From Fennellomyces sp. T-0311 (lineage: Eukaryota; Mucoromycota; Mucoromycetes; Mucorales; Lichtheimiaceae): DNA of 64,000 nucleotides. The notes beneath the pieces were generated by a model. The model was given only the letters and a program-made list of their open reading frames with translations, did no database searches and was not told the DNA's origin. A program made the translations under genes and the position numbers. The DNA lies in assembly GCA_025266875.1 (NCBI GenBank), contig JALLLT010000053.1, positions 62,001 to 126,000 of the forward strand. Direction: 5' to 3'. This document shows, in pieces, positions 54,701 to 64,000 of this stretch. The stretch's first letter is position 1, and each line of letters starts with the position of its first letter.

Positions 54701-56647
54701 CTAGTTTACCCGGCTCTTATATGACTTCCAGAGTTTTTCACGCATCACAAACTTCTGAATTTTGCCTATTTCGATATAATCGATTAGCGTATACATATAT
54801 ATACTTGGCTTATGCTACATACCGGTGCTTGTTTTTGGAAGTTCGTCAACAATAATTACGGTCTTGGGGCACTTATACCCCGCCAAGTTTTTCCGGCAAT
54901 GAGCAATAACAGCTTCGGGGGTAATAGCTTGTCCTCGCTTGAGGATAATATAAGCGTATGGTCGCTCGCCCCATTTTTCATCCGGACCACCGATGACGGC
55001 GCTAAATAGAAATCAGTTTAGTCTTTCCTGATCCAATCAAGGTATTGTTCTGTACACTTACCATTCCGATACTTCGTCCAAATGGAGGATAGCGCTTTCA
55101 ACTTCGAGCGAGCTGATATTTTCACCACCCGACACGATTACGTCCTTTGATCGATCGACAATTTCCACCGCACCATCTGGATGTCGTACTGCAAGGTCTC
55201 CTGTCCAGAAAACACCATGCTTGAAGGCCTTTGCAGTTTCCTCAGGATTGTTGTAATATCCCAGCATAACAGAGTTACCAGTCAGACAGATTTCACCAAT
55301 ATGCTTTCCATCAGGAACAACATCCTCCGCTGTCTCCTTATCTAATACACGCATTTCATCTACAGTCACGGTGTTGTAGCCTTGTCTCGCAACGAGAGCA
55401 AAATGTTCTTCCTTTGGGTATTTCGAAAGTGACACGGGATCATATGTGATACCAGCAGGGCCATATGTTTCGGTTAAGCCGTAAAGATGCGTTGGATGAA
55501 TGTTGAGTGCATTTAGGTTCTTGATATGTGTACTGGATAAAGCAGCACCACCACCGAATGTCAGTACGGTTCTATCGAGACGGAAGGCGTCTGGATGGTT
55601 GCAAATTTCGTTTTGGACGGTGGGAGCGGCGCAATAGTGTGTGATACCCACATCCTTGAAAAGTTTCCATATATATCCATAATCAAGCTTATTAAGCATG
55701 ACTTGAGTGCCTACAGTCGTGTGTTTCAATTATAAATTTCTTGCAACAGCCAATTCTCCATCCAATTACCTCCAGCAGCAACTACAGCCCATGGGAAGTT
55801 CCAACCATTGCAGTGGAACATCGGTAGTGTCCAAAGATATACTGATTGTGGGGTCAGCTGCGTGTGGATTGACATGGAAACTGCCAACATATAGCAACCA
55901 CGGTGGGAAGACATCACACCCTTTGGTCGCCCAGTTGAGCCCGAGGTATAGTTGATTGAAATGACCGCATTCTCGTCGTCAGTGAGCGGCAGATCATTCC
56001 ATAGTAAGTCGACTTTTGTTTCATACAGTTTTTGTTCGTAGGGGCACGGGGCATCGCCTTTGTTTTGATAATTTGCAACTTTGATTGCCGCCTTGACTGT
56101 CTCAAATACTTTGGGGGATACTCTATCCAAAAGCTCCTCTTGTACAATAAGGACCGAGGCACCGGAATGAGTTACGATATACTCAATCTCGGGCTGTGTC
56201 AGTCGCGTGTTGAGTGGCACCAAAATTGCACCAGCAGCTGGAATGCCAAAGTTTGCATCCAGGAATGCAGGAACGTTCTGGCACAAGACGGCCACACGGT
56301 CACCGGGCTTCACCTCATATGTATGGATGAGCAAGTTGGCCAGTCGCAACACTCTGTCGGCTAATGTCTTGTAGTCATACGAGCGATCACCGTGGATGAC
56401 GGCGGTTTTATCAGCATAAGCCATAGCGCTACGTAACAAAAATCGGATAGGACTCATAGGAGTATGGTACGGTTTTTGTCCAGGCTTGCGATGGATACGA
56501 TCTGTACAGAAAACAATTCAGTCGACGTGGGGCGTAGATTTAGCCTATCTCACATGTTTCAAAGTTGGGTGTGGTCGCGCCTGCCAAATGGCCGGCGATA
56601 TTTTGAACTCTGCGCTCGGCTGTGGATGATGCACGTTTTGCTGACAT
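54701..56647 (-). CDS. Acyl-CoA synthetase (AMP-dependent ligase), paralogue A
   Basis: Minus strand, five exons: 56647-56554, 56501-55770, 55710-55062, 55001-54823, 54765-54701. They total 1719 nt (572 residues), fully in phase. ANL-superfamily motifs: the P-loop YTSGSTGRPKGV (A3); WTLPMFHCNGWNFPW (A4); YGLTETYGP (A5); GVFWTGDLAVRHPDG with the ribose-binding Asp (A7); IVDRSKDVIVSGGENIS (A8 hinge); LPKTSTGKIQK with the catalytic Lys (A10). The overall type is that of medium/long-chain fatty acyl-CoA ligases. It forms acyl-AMP and then acyl-CoA. The C-terminus (SRVN) is not a peroxisomal PTS1. It is a close relative of the gene at 61431-63425, with identical exon 3 length and end exon, and is transcribed away from it. 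Confidence 0.93.
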
Positions 56648-59600
56648 GAGTAAGGTTATGATGGAAAGAAAGAGAAAAGCTAGATATGTTTTTTTCCCAT
56701 CTGTTGCATTACTTTGATCATCGCATCCTATATAAGACTGGCTTGTGTAACCCTCACATCATCTGTGTGACACGTTTCGTCATTTTCGTCGATAGATAGA
56801 TCTCTCTTTAAAGTGTCCGTGTCTATCGACATATTCTAGATATTCGTAGGGATTCGTAGGGATCGGATAAGAATAAAGTTCTTGCACAGTAGGACGAAAT
56901 GTGCTCATGCGTACCTAAGGTAGTTCCTTTATAAGAGTAATGTTGTTCCAGTTGCCTTGCTTGTCGGTCTATAGCTTGAAAAAGCTCGTAATCCATCCAT
57001 TGAATCAAGTCATCTCATTTCATTCTTGCAAACGATAATACTGCCAAATATAAGAGCAGCCCAATTGTATTCATAATCCACTCCCTTCTATTGTTCGGTT
57101 GTTCATACTGTCTTACTCAAGCATAATATTTCAGATTTTTAGAATACGTGAAACACGCAACTGACAGCTAGAAGTTTCCATTTACGCTGCGTGCGGCGGC
57201 AAATTGTGCTACAGGATAGCTGTCAGGACTGCTATTTGATGTTCGAAATTGCGTGATGCGACGTGCTTCTTCGTCAATTGGCTGTACGGAAATGCAAGAT
57301 GAAAGCATGCTTAAAGTTTTTCCGCTAATGCACCCGGCCACATTTATACTCGGCATCCTTTATTGAACTTAAAAATTCCAACAAGCGCATCCCTCACCGA
57401 GCACTTTTTAGGTGCTGGGAAACAGGCTGTCTCGTTAAAAAACATGAATGCATGCAAGTTATCGTAAATAAACGCGAAGAAGAGTCAGCATATCCATATC
57501 CGTACACTTCAGATAATATATCTGTGAGAGAACGACAACATTTATGAGACGCTAGAAAGTGTGGGTTTCTATACGTATGCGTACAAGGACAATATACTTT
57601 TCTCGCATCAATTCTTCATAGCAGTAAATAAAGTATAAAATCCTTAATTTACTCATGCTAGTAGCTTCCTGCATATCTATAGTTAGCTTCTGTGGAGTGA
57701 ATAACCAAAGCGTGTATGGTCTTCATCCACTATCACAAATGAAGTAACGAAATGCGGAGCGCAATTTATAACCCCGGATTCTTGTGTTGCGGTAAAACGG
57801 AGCTAACATGTACCAGGTACCATAGTTCCGATGTAGCCACCGCATTAAGCATATAAAATCAGATTAAGGAAAAAGCTGGTCCACAATAAGTGAGAGCGTC
57901 CTCTCTCATAAGAGCTAGCTGGAGCCTCGTTTTACCGAAATTTTGTTTGACAATACAGATCCATGGATCGCCAATACATGAGTATGGGGAGTATAACAAA
58001 TTAAAGACATAGTATGCGAAGTGCCATTAAGTTATAAATATTTGCTGCATGTGTTGTCTTGATGCCTTACATCACATGATATATTTCTAGAAGATAGCGA
58101 GAGAAGTAATTGGTTACTATAAATAGTAAGCTCCGGATCGATCCAACCTTTTACCTGGATACTTTTTCAATAACCACTGCCAGAGGCTTGCGTTTAACAA
58201 GGGAAAAAGTATGTCCTGAAAATATTATATTGTTTTTGCATCCTCAAAGTTTACCGTAGATAGAACTTTTGGAATGGGAGATCCCTTTGCCCATGATAGG
58301 GTAACTTACTATTTCGCCTTGATATGCCATGTAGTTACTGTAAGCGATGCTTCTGTTTAAAATGAGGGGACCGGTATATTGTGGTGACTTATCAGCCTTC
58401 TCACGCAATCAGATAAGTGCACTTTTCTGATGGAATAATTCTAGCCTATGTAATGCGGTGTTTTGGTAAGCTCATTCTTCTTCCTTGACTAATAAGCTAA
58501 ACTCTTCGAACCGTCTTCTTGTATGGACTCGTCACCAAAATCTTTATATCGTAACGCTCAGATAACTTGAAATCTTAGGTATTCCTTTTATGATATTTGC
58601 TTACGTATACCAATATCACTGGCAAATAGTACTAGCGTAGAGCAATATGTTTTAGTTTCCGCTTGGAAGATCCAGTGTTCGGGTGTTGACTTCTTCCATG
58701 AGTCTCCTAAATGTTTAATCCGCGGTTAATTATATGCGAAGCAGATCATAATATTGATACTTAGGTGATTACTTTAGATACGCGCCAGATAACCGATATA
58801 AATGGCTAACTAGCTCCACAGGAGGAGTGCTGCGGGTATGGACGAGAATATTGACTTTATTACTATCAGAGCAGCTCGTAATAAAGCACTGCCCTATCTT
58901 CCATTTTCTGGTGCTCGAATAACTTGAACTTGTATAATTATTTAACAAGTGCCTTCGTTTTCTAAGCTGATGATTGAGCAGCATACTAGAGGAGTTCAGT
59001 GAACGTCCATAAGATCATTAACGTAAGAGAAATATTTTTCCATATGAGTGCAATAATAAAGAAATTGTACTTTTCTTTGATAGCTTTGTAAAAAGTTTAT
59101 GTTTCAATTGTTGAGTACATTTTGGAAATCATAAAAGTTTCCAGTGTAAAAATAACTTAATAGCCAACACTACTTTTTTTTACGTTTACAATCTTATGGA
59201 GGTTCACTAAACTCCCATATTATAGATGACGTTTTACTACTGATAACATGATGTATGAAGTCAAGCATTTACTTATCCATAGCTTAGAAACAAAAAAGAT
59301 ATCAGAAGTTAGATCATTATTTAAATGTCTGAGTACACATCTTCGATACATGCAGTAGAATTTTGCTTTTTGCATCAAGATCTCGCTCAATCCGCTCAAT
59401 TTCTCTGCCAATTCACCCCCGGTTTTTGCGCAGCCTCAGCTTTTGCATTACATTTTCTGAAAAACTGCCTGTGCAAAAAACGGGGTTTCACGGTGTATGG
59501 TATTGTGGTACTTGCAATATATAACCAGTTAATCATACATGACGATACGATGACAATCATTTATCGCTTTTTTGAAGATTCTTCTTAGAAGCACTTTGAC

Positions 59601-61430
59601 TGCTTAATGCCCGCTTTATAATATGTGAACCTACGTACGAGTTTAAGAAATTACTATCAAGCTACTGGATATATTGTCTACTTCATGGCAATTCTTCAAT
59701 AATGGACAAAAAGAAGCAAGTGCGAATAAAACTGTTCGACAAAACTTGATCAAGAAGTTGTACGACTGGTTCCTAAATAAATATCCTCATAATTGTGGGG
59801 AAGCATGTAACGTTACTTTTCCGATACCATACTTTTATGGTGCATCACCCGAACAAGAGGTATGCAACTCTTGTGAAATCGATTCAAGTCACTCGAGTAG
59901 ACTATGTTCCGTTTAAACTGCTGTTTATTCTTCCTGAATTACGAAATTGACCGATGATAAAATCATACATGTTACCTATGCCTGGTTTCTTACAAATTAA
60001 TATTATCATACGAATTTTGCTTCTACGTAAGCATAGGTATACCGATAATGTATCAGGTCACATTAAGCTTCCACTCTAACGTAAATATCTACAGCTCCTT
60101 TCTTCATCAGCTTGACAATGAAGAAGAGAGATTACATCGTAAAGTATATGCCACTATGCACATATAGATCGTCCATGGTTATACACTAAACCAAGACGAC
60201 TACTCATTCTAATGGGGTATCTGCTGTAACGAACCTGATCGCTAATGTTTTAAAGAAACGTTTACGTAATATTTTCACACGCTTTATAGAATCAAAAGTA
60301 TCCAGACTACTGGGACCCATGCTTGGCATGGTCAGTTAGATGTCAGAAACAATTCTGGTAGGAACTTGTAATAATAACGCCTATACCTCGCCATCCATAG
60401 ATGTGGCTCAAAATTTAATTGGGTCGCTTGATCATCAGCGCAGACTAATGCACTTCTTCCGCTAGAAATCGGTGTGAGAAAATTTTTAAGTTACTTCTCG
60501 TTCCAGTAATTGGAGATGTGGTGTGCAACAATCGCTCAAAGGATAGTCCATTGGACGTTGTAATAAAGACTGCATTTGCAGGTAATACGAAATGTGCTTC
60601 TAAAACAGATATGCAGCGCGAAGAAAGTCTTCCTTGCAGGCTTATTTATTAATAGAGACCAATGTTTAACACGGGCGTACGTACACCAGTGAAGTGGCAT
60701 CAACTGTTCTGCACTCAGATCCTAATAGTTTTCGAACTCCCACGTACTTTTACAGGTTTTGCAACAGTTTTTTTTTGAACCGGCAACAATATCTATAATA
60801 GTACTTATGCTCTCGTGCTTATGCTTCAGAACGGTAAGCTTGCTATCACTCTACAGTGGTATATCATTCCCAAAATAAACTTGGATTGGTTTCATATGGC
60901 TGTGATCCGGATGCTCCATTGTAGAATTCGATATGTGTACTCAAATTGTACATTACTCAGCGCGCATTAAAGTTTATATAATTACGATCCTAGTTACTGC
61001 TACGTAACCAGGTCTAGTTACTTGAGTGTTATCATATATGCAAACTGATTTAACACATGTACATAATAGCATCACAAGTACGTAACAAGGAAACTTTTGC
61101 TAGATGTGTGAAGCTATCACCTGGTTAAGACGGACACCACAGCTACTATTTTGGAAGGGGCAATAATTTTCGAAGACAGTACATAGGTAAAGGCGTTTTC
61201 TTAAAATACATATATCATATGCTTCCATAAAGATATGCCTTATGGCTGGAAAAGCAAAGCATCATGCCTTTGTGAGAACATCCAATTGTAACCGAAGAAA
61301 GTTTGTTGGGTCATTGCCACGCATTACGAATAAAAAGTAAACTCCGAGATCTGCCCTGCGAATGTGGAGTAATATAAATGAGGGGCATGGGAATTTTTTT
61401 GCTTAATTCCTTTTTCTTTCACACGGCGTG
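56648..61430. other. 4.8-kb AT-rich spacer between divergent paralogues
   Basis: No gene is recognised. An 80-codon frame at 59674-59916 (with GEACNVTFPIPYFYG) is the longest and is unrecognised. Near 56840 GATTCGTAGG occurs twice in tandem. No transposon ends were seen. Confidence 0.4.
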
Positions 61431-63425
61431 ATGACAACCTCCACTATAGCTAAAGAAAGAGTACAAGCAATCAGCGACCATCTAGGTCCACAATTTTCTG
61501 CAGACCATGAAAAGTGTAAGTCGCTGTTCGGACACCGAGCCAAACAGAAAAAAATCTGTTGACTAAGTTATTGTAGACCGAATCCAACGTAAAGCAGGAC
61601 AAGTACCTTACAATACTCCTTTGGATCCAATTCGCTTTCTCCTGAGAAGCGCTATGGTGTATCGAAACAAAACAGCGGTCATCCATGGAGATCGATCATA
61701 CGACTATGAAACTCTAGCAGACCGTGTTTTGCGGCTCGCAAACCTCCTTATCCATGACTTTGGCGTAAAGAAAGGCGATCGAGTAGCAATTTTGTGCCAA
61801 AACGTCCCAGCTTTCCTCGAAGCGAAATACGCCATTCCTGCGACTGGTGCTATTATGGTGCCTCTCAACACCCGCCTAGCGCAGCCAGAAATTGACTATG
61901 TGGTCAACCATTCAGGGGCATCGGTGCTGCTAGTGCAGGATGACCTTTGGTCTCGCGTTTCGCCAAGTGTACAGGAGTCGGTCAAGATCATCCATGTGGC
62001 TGATTATCAGAATAAGGGCGACCCGCCTTGCCAGTATGAGCAGCTTTTGAAAGGCAGCAAGACAGTATTGGGCTGGAACGACCTTCCACTGACCACGGAT
62101 GAACATGCAGTTATATCTATCAACTATACATCCGGATCGACAGGTAGACCCAAGGGTGTAATGGTATCCTACCGGGGATGTTACATGATGGCTGTCGGCA
62201 TGTGCATACAGGCACATCTTACACCGGAGACAGTTTACCTCTGGACGCTACCGATGTTTCACTGCAATGGATGGAACTTCCCCTGGGCACTTGTATCTGT
62301 TGGAGGTAAATATTGGGAATTAAAAAAAGAAATATGCACGGAATCTAATCTGTTGCCACAGCAACCCAAGTCATGTTGAATAAGCTCGATTATACCTATA
62401 TTTGGAAACTTATCAAGGAGCTCGGAATCACACATTACTGCGGTGCACCTACAGTTCAAAATGAGATATCCATCCACAAGGATGCCACGCGTCTCAACTA
62501 TACCCTTCTTGCCTTCAGCGGTGGTGCTCCGTTGGCGGCCAAAATTATCCGCAACCTCGACAACTTGAATATCTACCTCACTCAAGTCTATGGCCTGACG
62601 GAAACTTACGGTCCTTGCGTACTGACGTATGACAAAGGATCTCTCACTCAATATCCCAAGGATCAGCATTTGAAGCTAACCGCGCGTCAAGGATACAATA
62701 TCATCACACAAGACGAGGTCCGTGTGCTTGACCGGGAATCTGCAAAGGACGTGGAGGCAAACGGCAAACAAGTTGGCGAAATCTGTTTGGTAGGAAACGT
62801 CACCATGTTAGGATACTATAACGACCCCGTGGAAACCGAGAAGGCCTTCAGAGCGGGTGTTTTCTGGACGGGCGATCTGGCAGTGAGACATCCCGATGGC
62901 GTCATTGAAATCGTTGATCGATCCAAGGACGTGATTGTGTCTGGAGGCGAGAATATCAGTTCTATCGAAGTCGAAAACACAATTGTTATGATGGAAGAGG
63001 TTTCCGAATGGTAAGTAGTGTATTATTGCAGCGGGCGGAAGGTTTACAATGAAATATAGTGCTATCATTGCCGGGCCCGATGAAAAGTGGGGTGAACGTC
63101 CGTTTGCGTTTGTCGTTGTACGAGAAGGTTACACAGTTACCGAGAGTGGTGTTATCGCACACTGTCGCAACAACTTGGCCGGTTACAAGTGTCCTTCAAA
63201 GGTGATTTTTGTCGACAGTATTCCAAAAACGAGGTATGATTTTCTCTTATCACGAGGGATTGGCAAAGAATGCTAACGGTGATTCTGTTGTGTAGCACGG
63301 GTAAGCCAAGAAAATTAGGTTTTGGTACGTAACAAGATTAGGGCTAACACATGTGCATAGGTAAAACGCAAAAGTTTTTGATGCGCGAGAAACTCTGGAA
63401 ATCATACGAAAAGCGGGTTAACTAG
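61431..63425 (+). CDS. Acyl-CoA synthetase (AMP-dependent ligase), paralogue B, with a 5-nt micro-exon
   Basis: Six exons: 61431-61515, 61577-62305, 62362-63010, 63060-63233, 63296-63300, 63361-63425. They total 1707 nt (568 residues). Motifs match paralogue A: YTSGSTGRPKGV, WTLPMFHCNGWNFPW, YGLTETYGP, FWTGDLAVRHPDG, VDRSKDVIVSGGENIS, and PKTSTGK with the catalytic Lys. In paralogue A, PKTSTG is encoded by one uninterrupted exon of 179 nt. Here exon 4 (174 nt) plus a 5-nt exon CACGG gives the same 179 nt, so two introns flank five bases. Without the micro-exon the frame hits a stop at once (AGG TAA). Function is as for paralogue A, with a possibly different chain-length preference. No PTS1 is present (ends KRVN). 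Confidence 0.9.
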
Positions 63426-64000
63426 AACTTTATTACATATCATTAAAAAATCCCCACCCTTTAAAATAGAATGGTCTTCCAAGCTGCGTATACAGCTTTG
63501 TGTATCTTAACGACAGTGGTATTGACCCCGCTCTGATAGCATAAACCTGCCCAGTATTGCAGAATTCAGGTATACTGGTTAATATCCTTCCTTATGTACT
63601 AAGCATTTCAAGCTGCAAAAATACAACGATTTAGTGCGTATGGAAAGGGATGAACTAATTAGCCAAACACACTCTGTCCGCCATCTCATAAGCTTTAGAG
63701 AATATGTATCAAATGTCTTGTTGCAATCGGCTTCTCAAACGTCAAAATTAAGCAAACGATTGGCTTCCCTTCTATTTCCTTCCTGAGCTTTGTGAAAGCT
63801 GATTGTCATTGACCTTCGGACGCTCTCCAGCGGGTTGATTTATAATGGTGATGTAATAGTGTTTTGTATGTAAGATGTGAATAGTTACTGTTATTTAAAA
63901 TGCTATGTATTCAAATTGTATGCAGATCAATGAGCTAAGTAGTTCGATTTACAGAGGAGTTGGTGCAGCGAGACTAGTACTGCCCGCTTTTGATATACCA
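63426..64000. other. 3' flank, no gene recognised
   Basis: AT-rich sequence to the end of the window without supported features. Confidence 0.5.

Overview
The window looks like nuclear DNA of a filamentous fungus, most likely an early-diverging one (Mucoromycota, probably Mucorales). The reasons are: genes cut by many short introns (about 40-90 nt, GT-AG with two GC-AG cases); fungal orthologues (Fks-type glucan synthase, Pmc1-type Ca2+ pump, Fcp1, PTPA/Rrd, a DUF1769 protein, an arrestin-fold protein); one gene of a hypothetical family I associate with expanded families in Mucoromycota; and fungal-type Ty3, MULE, LINE and DDE elements. The assignment to Mucoromycota is inference.

Left gene block (0.6-19.3 kb). 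In order: an SDR oxidoreductase (+); a U6 snRNA gene (+) with a tRNA-shaped element one base past its terminator; a three-part fusion of Nudix, tandem CCCH fingers and an eIF5-type W2 domain (+, 7 exons); a PTPA/Rrd PP2A activator (+, 6 exons); an arrestin-like protein (+, 2 exons); a Pmc1-like Ca2+-ATPase (-, 3 exons) with a candidate Crz1 site upstream; the RNA polymerase II CTD phosphatase Fcp1 (-, at least 11 exons); and a small GNAT acetyltransferase (+, 2 exons). All splice chains given for these genes keep frame exactly.

Transposon and repeat block (19.9-46.8 kb). A decayed DDE transposase; a hypothetical gene (-) with one frame break; a 371-bp tandem repeat; a TIR-bounded MULE whose transposase carries a C-terminal OTU protease; a truncated gag; tRNA-Lys(UUU); an apparently intact Ty3-type retrotransposon with identical 309-bp LTRs and an in-phase GGGAAAA slippery site; a solo LTR nine bases away; further LTR, gag and LINE debris.

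Right gene block (47-64 kb). A 1,3-beta-glucan synthase catalytic subunit (+, 4 exons), a DUF1769 protein (-), and two closely related acyl-CoA synthetase genes pointing away from each other across a 4.8-kb AT-rich spacer. One paralogue has acquired two introns that leave a 5-nt micro-exon inside the conserved STGK motif.

The gene blocks are ordinary housekeeping content (RNA processing and polymerase recycling, PP2A control, calcium export, wall synthesis, fatty-acid activation). I see no metabolic cluster. The middle is a transposon nest. All gene models are inferred from sequence without transcript support.
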